This document shows, in pieces, positions 34,577 through 43,205 of a stretch of DNA of 64,000 nucleotides. Positions within the stretch are counted from its first letter, which is position 1. Each line of letters starts with the position of its first letter. The stretch comes from Streptomyces venezuelae ATCC 10712. GTDB taxonomy: Bacteria > Actinomycetota > Actinomycetes > Streptomycetales > Streptomycetaceae. The DNA is taken from assembly GCF_008639165.1 (NCBI RefSeq), contig NZ_CP029197.1, forward strand, positions 1,674,001 through 1,738,000, given 5' to 3'. The notes below the pieces were generated by a model. The model saw nothing but the letters and a program-made list of their open reading frames with translations, had not been told where the DNA came from and did not search any database. The position numbers and the translations under genes are program-made.

Positions 34577-36612
34577 CGGAGGCACCTCACGACCGGCCCG
34601 ACGGGAACGGCCGGTCCGACGGGAGCGACCGGCCCCGCGGAAGCGACCACCGCGACGGCCTCAACGGGCTCACCGGACTCGACGACATCGCCTGGAGCTC
34701 CCTGGAACACGCGTACGGCGATGCCGCGGACGTCCCCGCCCACCTGCGGGCCCTGTACCGACCCGACGAGGCCGTCGCGGCCGCCGACGACCTGCTCACG
34801 AAGGTCCACCACCAGGGCGGCTGCGTCTTCTCGTCCGCCGTGGCGGCACTTCCGTTCGTGGTCCGGGCCGCAGCCGACCCCGCCGTGACGGCGCGGCAGG
34901 ACCTCCTGGAGCTGGTCGGGTGCCTCGCCCACGAGGGCAACAGGGCCGAGCCCCGCTGGGTCGCCCCCGGCTGGGCGGAGGCCTGGGACCTGGCCGTCAC
35001 GGCGCTGCTCCCACTGCTCCACGACCCCGCCCCCGAGGTGCGGTCCGGGACCGCCGAGACCCTCGCCGCGGCCCGGGAGCGGGCCGACGAGGTGCTGGCC
35101 GCCCTGTGGACCCGGTGGCCCCTGGAGACCGTCCCCGTCGTCCGGCACCGGATCGTGGAGGCGGCCGGTGAGCTCGCCGAGCACGCCGACCGGGAGCAGG
35201 CCGGGACGGTGCGCCGCCTCTGGGAGCTGACGGAGCCGGGGGCGTACCCCGGGGAGCGGCTGCGGGCCGTGGAGGCGCTGCGGACGGTGGCCCCCGACGG
35301 CGACGACCCCCGGTACGCGCGCGTGGTCGCCGACGTCCTGAACGGCGGCGACCTCGGCGGGCGTTCGGTGGCCGGCGCGGTCGCCCTCCTCGGCGACGAC
35401 AGGGCCGGGCGCGCCGCCCTGATCGCGCCGCTGCTGAGGAACGCCGACGCGGCGGTCCGGCGCGGCGCGCTGGAGGCGGCGGCCGGGGAGATGAGCCGGT
35501 GGCGTTCGGCCGTACCGGCGCTGCTGCCGTCGGTCGCCGGACTCCTCGACGACCCGGAGCCCGACAACCGGCTCTTCGCCGTACGGGTCCTCGGCATGTG
35601 CGGGGCGGCCGCGCGACCGTGGGTGGACCGGCTGGCCGGCCTGGTCGACGACGACGGCGAACCGTATCCGCCCGTGCGGGACCACGCGCTGTGGGCGCTC
35701 TCCCGGATCGGCGACCCGCGCTGCGCCGAGCCCCTGGCGCGCCACCTGGCCGGGGAGCGCCAGGGCTTCTCGTACTTCGAGGTGCACTCCCCCAGCTGGT
35801 GGACCCATGAGCTCGGACTGCGCCAGACGCTCGCCCCGCTCGCCGCCCACGCCGACGTGCTGCTTCCGCCGCTGCAGGCCCGCCTCGAGGCCGTGGGGTC
35901 GGTCGACGAGGCGCGGGCGCTGCGCCAGGTCCTGACCGACTGGGGGCCGGTGGCGGCGCCCGCGGTCCCGGGGCTGCGGCGGCTCCTGCGCACCGACGCC
36001 GCGGTGTGGGCGGCGGACGCCCTGGCGGCGATCGGGCCTGAGGCCGCGGCGGCCGGGGACCGGGCGCGGCTGCGGGCGCTGATCGACGCCCCGCCGCGGG
36101 GGCAGACCTTCGCGCCGCGTTCGCTGTCCCTGGCGTACGGCAGGCTGACCGGGGACTGGGAGCCCGCGCTCGCGCTGTTCCTGCCCCGTCTTGGCGAGCC
36201 GTACGGGAACGAGAACTCGGCGATCGTGCTCGGCGAGCTCGGCGCGGCCGGCGCCCCGTACGTCGACCGCCTGCGCCCGCTGCTCCGCGAGCACGCGACC
36301 GGGTGGCTGCCCCTGCGGACGGGCGAGGCGCTGTGGCGGATCACCGGGCGGGCCGACGAGGTGGTGCCGGCCCTGGTGGGGGCGATCGAGCCGTTCGTCC
36401 GGAGCGACGTCACCCCGGCGGTCGTCCTCGCGGTCCGGCTGCTCGGCGAGATCGGCCCGGCCGCCGCCCCCGCCGTACCGGCCCTGCGGGCCTTCCTCGA
36501 CACGGACGAGCGTCCGGTCGGGCACGGCACCTGGCGGTCGGTGCCGGAGGACGACGAGCTGTGCGAGGCGGCCCGGACGGCCCTGCGGGCGATCCAGGGG
36601 GCCGCCGGCTGA
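34573..36612 (+). CDS. HEAT-repeat scaffold protein
   Basis: A 679-residue soluble protein made largely of alpha-helical HEAT/armadillo-type repeats: recurring units such as LLPLLHDPAPEVRSGTAETL, LIAPLLRNADAAVRRGALEA and LPSVAGLLDDPEPDNRLFAV, each with the D-P/A-x-V-R signature. The first 35 residues are charged and disordered. It has no enzymatic motif; such solenoids bind proteins or nucleic acids. It is coupled to the small membrane gene upstream, and 150 bases later the two PP2C phosphatase genes begin. A functional link to them is possible but unproven. Confidence 0.85.
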   Translation: MTEAPHDRPDGNGRSDGSDRPRGSDHRDGLNGLTGLDDIAWSSLEHAYGDAADVPAHLRALYRPDEAVAAADDLLTKVHHQGGCVFSSAVAALPFVVRAAADPAVTARQDLLELVGCLAHEGNRAEPRWVAPGWAEAWDLAVTALLPLLHDPAPEVRSGTAETLAAARERADEVLAALWTRWPLETVPVVRHRIVEAAGELAEHADREQAGTVRRLWELTEPGAYPGERLRAVEALRTVAPDGDDPRYARVVADVLNGGDLGGRSVAGAVALLGDDRAGRAALIAPLLRNADAAVRRGALEAAAGEMSRWRSAVPALLPSVAGLLDDPEPDNRLFAVRVLGMCGAAARPWVDRLAGLVDDDGEPYPPVRDHALWALSRIGDPRCAEPLARHLAGERQGFSYFEVHSPSWWTHELGLRQTLAPLAAHADVLLPPLQARLEAVGSVDEARALRQVLTDWGPVAAPAVPGLRRLLRTDAAVWAADALAAIGPEAAAAGDRARLRALIDAPPRGQTFAPRSLSLAYGRLTGDWEPALALFLPRLGEPYGNENSAIVLGELGAAGAPYVDRLRPLLREHATGWLPLRTGEALWRITGRADEVVPALVGAIEPFVRSDVTPAVVLAVRLLGEIGPAAAPAVPALRAFLDTDERPVGHGTWRSVPEDDELCEAARTALRAIQGAAG

Positions 36613-36762
36613 GGCCTCCGATCCGCCGGAGGGCCTCGGGCGCCCGTCCGCGCGCCCTGCGCCGGGGGCCGGCAGGGGGCGTGCCGGGGCCGTTCGCGGT
36701 GCGGTGCGACCCGTGGGCGGCGAGCATGGAAGGAGGCGCGGCGTCGGTGGGAGGAGGGCAGT

Positions 36763-38829
36763 GTGACGGCCGGTTCCTTCCCGGGGACGACGGGGCGGGT
36801 CGGCGTGCCCCTGGACGGCAAGGGCCTGCTGGACGTGCTGGGGGTCGCCGCCGTCGTCGTCGACGCCCACGGCCGGATCGTGCTGTGGAGCCCCCAGGCG
36901 GAGGACCTCTTCGGCTACTCCGCCGACGAGGCGCTCGGCGGGTACGTGGCGCGGGTGCTGGTCAGCCCGGAGCACCGCGAGGAGGCGATGCGCCTCTTCG
37001 GCGACGTGCTGCGGGAGGGCACGACCTGGGCGGGCACCTTCCCCGTACGGCACAAGGACGGCAGCGAGCGGCAGGTGGAGTTCCGCAACGTCCGGCTCAC
37101 CGACGACCTGGGGGGCCTCTACGCGCTCGGGATCGCCGCCGACCGCTCCGTCGTCGAACGCGTCGAGGCCGAGCTCGCGCTCTCCGACCGGCTGGTCTCC
37201 CAGTCCCCGATCGGCCTGGCCGTCCTCGACACCGATCTGCGGTACGTCCTGGTGAACCCGGCCCTCGAACGGATCAACGGCCTGCCCGCGGCGCTGCACA
37301 TCGGACGGCGGATCGGCGACATGCTGCCGCGCATCGACGCGGACGCCCTGGACGCCGCGCTGCGCTCCGTCCTGGAGACGGGCAAACCCCTGCTCGACCA
37401 CCCCACCGTCGGGCGGACCCCCGCCGACCCGGACCGCGACCACGCCTGGTCGGTGTCCTTCTACCGCCTCGAAGGCGCCGACGACCGGGTCCTGGGGGTG
37501 GCGGCCTCGGTGATCGACGTGACCGAGCGGCACCGGGCGGACGTGGACGCCGACCGCTCGCGGCGGCGGCTCGCGCTCATCGCGGACGCCTCCGCCCGGG
37601 TCGGCACGACGCTGGAGGTGGAGCGGACCGCCGACGAGCTGGCCTCGGTGGTGGTGCCCGAGCTGGCCGACATCGCCGCCGTCGACGTCCTCGACTCGGT
37701 CCTCGCGCTGCGCAGGCCGGGCGCCCCCGAGGAGGGGCCCGAGCTGTTCCGGGCGCTCGCGGTGAAGGCCGCGGGCCGGACGGACGCGCTGCCCGCGGCG
37801 GACCCGCCCGGCGCGGTCGCGATGTACGGCGCGGACCGGCTCGTCACCCGCTGTGTGCACACCGGGGTGCCGGTCCTGGTGGAGCACGTCGGCTCCGGTG
37901 ACCTGGCGCGGATCGCCCGCAGCCCCGAGGCGGCCGAGCTGCTCGCCCGGGCGGGGGTGCACTCGTATCTGGCGGTGCCGCTGATCGCGCGCGGCGAGGT
38001 GCTCGGCGCCCTTGACCTCAAGCGGGACCGCAATCCGCTGCCCTTCGACGGCGACGACGTGCTGCTCGCGACGGAGCTCGCGGCCCGGGCGGCGGTGAGC
38101 ATCGACAACGCCCGCTGGTACCAGAGCGTGCGGAACTCGGCGGTGACGCTCCAGCGCAGTCTGCTGCCGGGGGCGCCTCCGGAGCGGGCGGGCTTGGAGG
38201 TCGCGGCCCGCTACCAGCCGGCGCAGGCGTCCAGCGAGGTCGGCGGCGACTGGTACGACGTGATCCCGCTGCCCGACGACAAGACGGCGCTGGTCGTCGG
38301 GGACGTGATGGGCAGCGGCATCGACGCGGCGGCGACGATGGGCCGGCTGCGGACGGCGACCTGCGCCTTCGCGGACCTCGATCTGCCGCCCGCCCAGGTC
38401 CTGCGGCACCTGGACCGGATCACCGCGGGCCTCGAGCACTACATCGCGACCTGTCTCTTCGCCGTGCACGACCCGGCGCTCGGCCGCTGCCGGATCTCCA
38501 ACGCGGGCCATCTGCCGCCGGTGCGGGTGCCGGTGGACGGCCCGGCCGAGCTGCTCGACGTTCCGCCGGGGGTGCCGCTGGGGGTGGGCGGCGGGACGTT
38601 CGGTACGAGCAAGGTGCCGTTCCGGCCCGGGGACCGGCTCGTGCTGTACACGGACGGACTGATCGAGACCCGCCACGAGGCGATCGACGAGCGCCTCGCG
38701 CTGCTCGTCGGTCTCCTCGACGACCTGCGCGGGCCCCTTGAGGAGACCTGTGACCGGCTGCTCCAGGCGCTGCGCCGGCCGGGTGCCCCGGACGACGTGG
38801 CGCTGCTCATCGCCCGGAGCACGGGATGA
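36763..38829 (+). CDS. PAS-PAS-GAF-SpoIIE (PP2C) phosphatase
   Basis: A 688-residue cytosolic signalling phosphatase. Two PAS domains (LLDVLGVAAVVVDAHGRIVL; LVSQSPIGLAVLDTDLRYVL) are followed by a GAF domain (about 265-450) and a SpoIIE-type PP2C domain with SLLPGAPPERAGLEVAARY, GGDWYDVIPL, VVGDVMGSGIDAAATMGRLR and LVLYTDGLIETR carrying the metal aspartates. Unlike many streptomycete homologues there is no C-terminal anti-sigma ATPase domain. GTG start with GGAGGAGGG upstream. Its end overlaps the next phosphatase (ATGA). The family dephosphorylates STAS anti-sigma antagonists; no STAS gene lies nearby. Confidence 0.93.
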   Translation: MTAGSFPGTTGRVGVPLDGKGLLDVLGVAAVVVDAHGRIVLWSPQAEDLFGYSADEALGGYVARVLVSPEHREEAMRLFGDVLREGTTWAGTFPVRHKDGSERQVEFRNVRLTDDLGGLYALGIAADRSVVERVEAELALSDRLVSQSPIGLAVLDTDLRYVLVNPALERINGLPAALHIGRRIGDMLPRIDADALDAALRSVLETGKPLLDHPTVGRTPADPDRDHAWSVSFYRLEGADDRVLGVAASVIDVTERHRADVDADRSRRRLALIADASARVGTTLEVERTADELASVVVPELADIAAVDVLDSVLALRRPGAPEEGPELFRALAVKAAGRTDALPAADPPGAVAMYGADRLVTRCVHTGVPVLVEHVGSGDLARIARSPEAAELLARAGVHSYLAVPLIARGEVLGALDLKRDRNPLPFDGDDVLLATELAARAAVSIDNARWYQSVRNSAVTLQRSLLPGAPPERAGLEVAARYQPAQASSEVGGDWYDVIPLPDDKTALVVGDVMGSGIDAAATMGRLRTATCAFADLDLPPAQVLRHLDRITAGLEHYIATCLFAVHDPALGRCRISNAGHLPPVRVPVDGPAELLDVPPGVPLGVGGGTFGTSKVPFRPGDRLVLYTDGLIETRHEAIDERLALLVGLLDDLRGPLEETCDRLLQALRRPGAPDDVALLIARSTG

Positions 38830-41600
38830 CGCCCCGGGGCGGCGCGCGCGGCAGGGGCCGGGGCGGCCCGGGCGAGCGCGGGACCGGGCTGCGGAGCCTC
38901 GCCGGGCAGGTGTTCGCCCTGGAGGCGCTGATCGCGCTCCTGGTGATCGCGGCGGCCGTCTTCGTGACGTTCTACCAGGCGCGCAGCGACACCCAGCGGG
39001 ACGCCAGGGTCCGCTCGCTCGCGGTCGCGGAGGCCTTCGCGAAGGCGCCCGGCATGGACGCGGCGCTCGCCTCGCCCGATCCGACGGCCGCCCTCCAGGG
39101 CCGGGCGGAGGCCACCCGGCGGGCGACGGGGGTGGACTTCATCGCCGTCCTGAGCCCGGACGGCGTGCGGTACACCGACTCGCAGCCGGAGCTGATCGGC
39201 CGGCGGGCGACCGGGGACTTCAACCAGGCGGTGGTGGACGGCGAGTCGTACACCGAGCTCTTCCACGGCGCGCCCAACGACGCCGTGCGGGCGGTCGTCC
39301 CGGTCGTGAACGACCAGGGCCGGATCGTGGGCATGGTCACCAGCGGCGTCGAGGTGGAGAACATCTCGGAGGCGCTGTCGGACCGGCTGCCGCTGCTCGT
39401 CGGCGCGGCGGCCGGCGCGCTGGTGATCGCGGTGGGCGGCGCCGCCCTGGTGAGCAGACGGCTGCGGCGGCAGACCCACGGCCTCGGCCCGGCCGAGATG
39501 ACCCGGATGAAGGAGCATCACGAGGCGGTCCTGCACGCGGTGCGCGAAGGCGTCCTGATCGTGGACGCCGACCGGCGGCTGCTGCTCGCCAACGACGAGG
39601 CGCGCCGGCTGCTCGGCGTCACGCCGGACATGGAGCGGCGGCACGTCTCGGAGCTCGGTCTCGACCCCCGTACGGTCGAACTCCTCGAATCGGGCAGGGC
39701 GGCGACGGACGAGGTGCACCGGGCGGGCGACCGGCTGCTCGCGGTGAGCGTGCGGCCCACGGCCCCGGACGGCTCCGAGTCCGGGAGCGTGATGACCATG
39801 CGGGACACCACCGAGCTGGCCGCGCTGACCGGCCGGGCGGCGGTGGCCCGTGGCCGGCTCCAGCTGCTCTACGAGGCGGGGGTGCGGATCGGGACGACCC
39901 TGGAGGTGGTGCGGACGGCGGAGGAGCTGGCGGAGGTGGCGGTGCCGCGGTTCGCGGACTTCGCGACGGTGGAGCTGCTGGAGCCGGTGCTGCGCGGCGA
40001 GGAACCGACGGCTTCGGCGTCGGCGACCACGGAGATGCGGCGGACGGCGCTGAGCGGGCTGCGGCCCGACCAGCCGCTGCAGCCGGTCGGGGACATCGTG
40101 CGGTTCGACGTCGCCAGCACCCCGATGGCGACCGCCCTGGACGCGGGGCACGCGGTGGTGCAGTCGGAGCTGGCGTCGGCGGAGGGCTGGCGGGAGCAGG
40201 ACCCGGAGGGCGCGGCGCAGGCCCTGGCGTTCGGGATGCACTCGCTGCTGACGGTGCCGCTGCTCGCCCGTGGGGTGGTCCTGGGCATGGCGAACTTCTG
40301 GCGGGCGGACACCCCGGAGCCGTTCGGGGAGGAGGACCTGTCGTTCGCGGAGGAGCTGGCGGCGCGGGCGGCGGTCGCCATCGACAACGCCCGCCGGTTC
40401 ACCCGGGAGCACGCGATGGCGGTGACGCTGCAGCGGAGCCTGCTGCCCCGGGTGCTGCCGGACCAGAGCGCGGTGGAGGTGGCGTACCGCTATCTGCCGG
40501 CGAAGGCCGGGGTGGGCGGCGACTGGTTCGACGTGATCCCGCTGCCGGGGGCCCGGGTGGCGCTGGTGGTCGGGGACGTCGTCGGGCACGGGCTGCACGC
40601 GGCGGCCACCATGGGGCGGCTGCGGACGGCGGTGCACAACTTCTCGACGCTCGACGTGCCGCCGGACGAGCTGCTCGGGCACCTGGACGAGCTGACGGGG
40701 CGGATCGAGAACCGCGACGCGGAGGGGCCGGATGCCGAGGGGCGGCGCCGGGAGGAGGGCATCACCGGCGCGACGTGTCTGTACGCGATCTACGATCCGG
40801 CGTCCGGGCTGTGCACGGTCGCCAGTGCGGGGCATCCGGGTCCGGCGCTGGTGGGGCCCGACGGTCGGGTCGAGTTCCCCGAGCTGTCGCCGGGGCTGCC
40901 ACTGGGGCTCGGTCTGGGTGACGTGCCGTTCGAGGCGACGGAGCTGCGGCTGCCGGAGGGCAGCAAGCTGGTGCTGTTCACGGACGGGCTCCTGGAGGAC
41001 CGCGGCCGGGACCTCGACAAGGGCCTCGCGCTGCTGCGGTCGACGCTGGCGCGGCGGGACCGGAACCCGGAGGAGACCTGCGCGGACGTGCTGGCGACCC
41101 TGCTGTCGCCGACGCCGCGGGACGACATCGCCCTGCTGGTGGCGCGGACCCGGCTGCTGGACCGGGAGCGGATCGCCGAGTGGGAGGTGGCGCGCGATCC
41201 CTCGGCGGTCTCGCCGGTGCGGAACGCGGCGGCGGCGAAGCTGTCGGAGTGGGGCCTTGACGGGCTGGCGTTCACGGCGGAGCTGGTCCTGAGCGAGCTG
41301 ATCACGAACGCGGTGCGGTACGGGGCCGATCCGGTCCGGGTACGGCTGCTCCACGACCGGACGCTGATCTGCGAGGTGTCGGACGGCAGCAGCACCTCCC
41401 CGCACCTGCGGCACGCGGCGGCGACGGACGAGGGCGGGCGGGGGCTGTATCTGGTGGCGCAGTACGCGGAGCGCTGGGGGACGCGTTACGGCCGGCGCGG
41501 CAAGACGATCTGGGCGGAGCTGAGGGTGGGCGCGGACGGTGCGGAGCCGGTCGTGACGGTGGTGCCGGATCTGGACGCGCTGGAGGATCTTGCCTGGTGA
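38826..41600 (+). CDS. Membrane sensor-PAS-GAF-PP2C-HATPase phosphatase
   Basis: A 924-residue membrane protein combining sensor, phosphatase and kinase-like domains. Helix 1 (VFALEALIALLVIAAAVFVT) and helix 2 (LLVGAAAGALVIAVGGAALV) flank an extracytoplasmic Cache-like sensor with GVDFIAVLSPDGVRYTDSQP, as in DcuS/CitA sensors. PAS (LHAVREGVLIVDADRRLLLA), GAF, and SpoIIE-type PP2C (GGDWFDVIPL, VVGDVVGHGLHAAATMGRLR, LVLFTDGLLEDRG) follow. The C-terminal RsbW-like ATPase has LVLSELITNAVRYGADPVR and GGRGLYLVAQYAERWG. It can in principle both phosphorylate and dephosphorylate a STAS partner. It is coupled to the preceding phosphatase gene. Confidence 0.94.
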   Translation: MTPRGGARGRGRGGPGERGTGLRSLAGQVFALEALIALLVIAAAVFVTFYQARSDTQRDARVRSLAVAEAFAKAPGMDAALASPDPTAALQGRAEATRRATGVDFIAVLSPDGVRYTDSQPELIGRRATGDFNQAVVDGESYTELFHGAPNDAVRAVVPVVNDQGRIVGMVTSGVEVENISEALSDRLPLLVGAAAGALVIAVGGAALVSRRLRRQTHGLGPAEMTRMKEHHEAVLHAVREGVLIVDADRRLLLANDEARRLLGVTPDMERRHVSELGLDPRTVELLESGRAATDEVHRAGDRLLAVSVRPTAPDGSESGSVMTMRDTTELAALTGRAAVARGRLQLLYEAGVRIGTTLEVVRTAEELAEVAVPRFADFATVELLEPVLRGEEPTASASATTEMRRTALSGLRPDQPLQPVGDIVRFDVASTPMATALDAGHAVVQSELASAEGWREQDPEGAAQALAFGMHSLLTVPLLARGVVLGMANFWRADTPEPFGEEDLSFAEELAARAAVAIDNARRFTREHAMAVTLQRSLLPRVLPDQSAVEVAYRYLPAKAGVGGDWFDVIPLPGARVALVVGDVVGHGLHAAATMGRLRTAVHNFSTLDVPPDELLGHLDELTGRIENRDAEGPDAEGRRREEGITGATCLYAIYDPASGLCTVASAGHPGPALVGPDGRVEFPELSPGLPLGLGLGDVPFEATELRLPEGSKLVLFTDGLLEDRGRDLDKGLALLRSTLARRDRNPEETCADVLATLLSPTPRDDIALLVARTRLLDRERIAEWEVARDPSAVSPVRNAAAAKLSEWGLDGLAFTAELVLSELITNAVRYGADPVRVRLLHDRTLICEVSDGSSTSPHLRHAAATDEGGRGLYLVAQYAERWGTRYGRRGKTIWAELRVGADGAEPVVTVVPDLDALEDLAW

Positions 41601-41986
41601 GGGCCGGGGCGGGGGTACGGGGTCCGGGACAACTGGAGCCCGTTCGGCAACGCGGACGTGCTGCACCGCGCGTGGCTCGCCGCCCGGGCCCTGGACGCGC
41701 GGCTCGACGAGGAGCTGGAGCCTGCTTCCGGCTGGCCTCGGACGGCGGCGCGGACCTCCTGGGCCAGCCGAGGGCGGACCTCCGCCAAGGCGGACGGGGA
41801 GCCGATGTGCGGGGCCCACGAGCGCCTCTACGAGGCGGTCAGGGACCGCGACGAGGACGGCGCGGAGGCCCTGGCCCGCGCCCACGTCGCGGACACCCGC
41901 GCCTCCGCGGCCCGCCTCCTGGCGGCGGCCCCGGGGGCAGGACGGGACGGTCTAGAGACCGCCCCCGCCGCCGCCCCCGGGTGCTC
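41601..41986 (+). pseudogene. Decayed cytosine deaminase-like / GntR (FCD) composite remnant
   Basis: This 386-base stretch holds no intact gene. Frame 3 from about 41616 reads GVRDNWSPFGNADVLHRAWL, the signature of cytosine deaminase-like amidohydrolases near their C terminus. At about 41720 the similarity shifts frame to LASDGGADLLGQPRADLR, the following block of the same family. Returning to the first frame, AHERLYEAVRDRDEDGAEAL and ARAHVADTRASAARLL match the end of a GntR-type FCD ligand domain. The best reading is a deletion that joined the tails of two genes, plus a frameshift. An open frame 41658-41990 exists but is not a credible protein. Confidence 0.65.
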
Positions 41987-43204
41987 CTAGCCGAGCTTCC
42001 GCAGGGCGGTGCGGACCGCGGTCAGGTCCTCGTCCGAGGCCAGGCCCGCGTGGTAGAGCCGCAGTTCGGTGGCGCCCGCGGCGCGGGCCCGCTCGGCGGT
42101 GTCGGTCAGCCGGTCGGGCGTTCCACCCATGCCGGTGACGATCGACAGGTTCGCCGCGAGGACGGTGTCCGGGCGCGCGTGGGCCGCGAACGCGGCGACC
42201 CGGGGCGGCCGGGCGACCACCCCGTCCGCGAGGCCCAGGACGTGCGCCGGGTCGGTGCCCGCGTCGGCGCCGCAGCGGTACGGGTCCGGGTCGGCGTGCA
42301 GCAGGATGCGGAAGCCGGGCGGCGCGGCGGCCCGTACGGCGGCCACGGCGGCCTCCTGGAAGGCGCGGGCGGTCCCGGCGCGCCAGGCCAGGGCCGGGGC
42401 CTCCAGGTCGCCGAGTCCGCCGGCGGGGCCCGATCCGGACCAGACGGGGGCCAGCGCGCCCCGCACGGCGGCGGCCAGCTCGTCGGGATCGGCGCCCTCG
42501 CCCGCGTACCCCTGGCGGCAGGAGGGGCAGAAGCAGAGCGACATCAGGTACTGCTCGCGCTCCCCGAGGGCGACGCCGCCGGTCTTGTCGTGGGCGTGCA
42601 GATGGGCGAGGCCGTACCAGCCGCAGGACTCCAGCTCGGTGCCGACCGCGCCGGGGCGCACGGCGGCCTCGGCGGCCAGGGCGACGAGCAGGGCGCGGGT
42701 CTCGGGGCCCGCGACGCAGGGCGCCCAGGGGTAGCGGTCCCCGTAGGCGTTGACGACGGAGGTCTCCGGGTGCTCGGCGCCGAGGCGGGAGTTGTGCGCG
42801 AGCACGACCCAGCTGTGTACGTCGAGGCCGGTGGGCGCGAGGGCCTCGGCGGCCCGCCCGAAGGCGTCGCCGGGGGCCCACGCCCCCGCCGGGTAGGGGC
42901 GGAGCGGGCGGCCCGCCCAGCGCTCCGGGTCCGGCGGGTAGAGCACGGCGGCGTGCTCGGCGGTGACGATCCGGTGGGCGGGGTGACGGGGGGTCAGGGC
43001 CCGGGTGGAGTGGTAGGCGGCGGCGAGGGTGACCTGCGCGAGGCCGAGCCCGGCGAGGAGTTCGGGGGCGGCGGGGTCGCCGTCGACGTCCCAGGGGTAG
43101 ACGAAGGCGCCGGCCCGCATGCCTCCGCTCACCCCGCTGCCTCCGTCCACCCCGCTCACGCCGCTCACTCCGCCCGCGCCGCTCGCCCCACTCACCCCGC
43201 TCAC
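41987..43204 (-). CDS. Unrecognised protein, TIM-barrel-like, CFCPSC motif
   Basis: A 405-residue protein that I do not recognise. It reads as an alternating alpha/beta barrel: LLAGLGLAQVTLAAAYHSTR, LDVHSWVVLAHNSRLG, VGTELESCGWYGLAHLHAHD, FRILLHADPDPYRCGA and TVLAANLSIVTGMGG. The acidic/His cluster and the SLCFCPSCRQGY motif recall cysteine-containing glycoside-hydrolase-like barrels, where CxCxxC can bind metal. The GTG at 43204 overlaps the kdgD stop (GTGA) and has AAGGAG 8 bases upstream, giving a 28-residue Ser/Gly/Val-repeat leader; the ATG at 43120 is the first start after the repeat. Coupling to kdgD ties it to sugar-acid metabolism. No signal peptide. Confidence 0.72.
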   Translation of the reverse strand: MSGVSGASGAGGVSGVSGVDGGSGVSGGMRAGAFVYPWDVDGDPAAPELLAGLGLAQVTLAAAYHSTRALTPRHPAHRIVTAEHAAVLYPPDPERWAGRPLRPYPAGAWAPGDAFGRAAEALAPTGLDVHSWVVLAHNSRLGAEHPETSVVNAYGDRYPWAPCVAGPETRALLVALAAEAAVRPGAVGTELESCGWYGLAHLHAHDKTGGVALGEREQYLMSLCFCPSCRQGYAGEGADPDELAAAVRGALAPVWSGSGPAGGLGDLEAPALAWRAGTARAFQEAAVAAVRAAAPPGFRILLHADPDPYRCGADAGTDPAHVLGLADGVVARPPRVAAFAAHARPDTVLAANLSIVTGMGGTPDRLTDTAERARAAGATELRLYHAGLASDEDLTAVRTALRKLG

Positions 43205-43205
43205 G
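43118..43205 (-). repeat. Degenerate 9-bp (GTGAGCGGN) repeat at gene start
   Basis: About nine imperfect copies of a GTGAGCGGx unit occupy the junction of kdgD and the next gene. They encode VSG/GSG repeats and offer several in-frame GTG codons, so the true N terminus may vary. Confidence 0.7.

Noticed and set aside
41658..41990. Apparent 110-residue open frame
   Set aside because: It mixes two unrelated family tails and a frameshifted middle, with no ribosome site, so it is treated as a relic.
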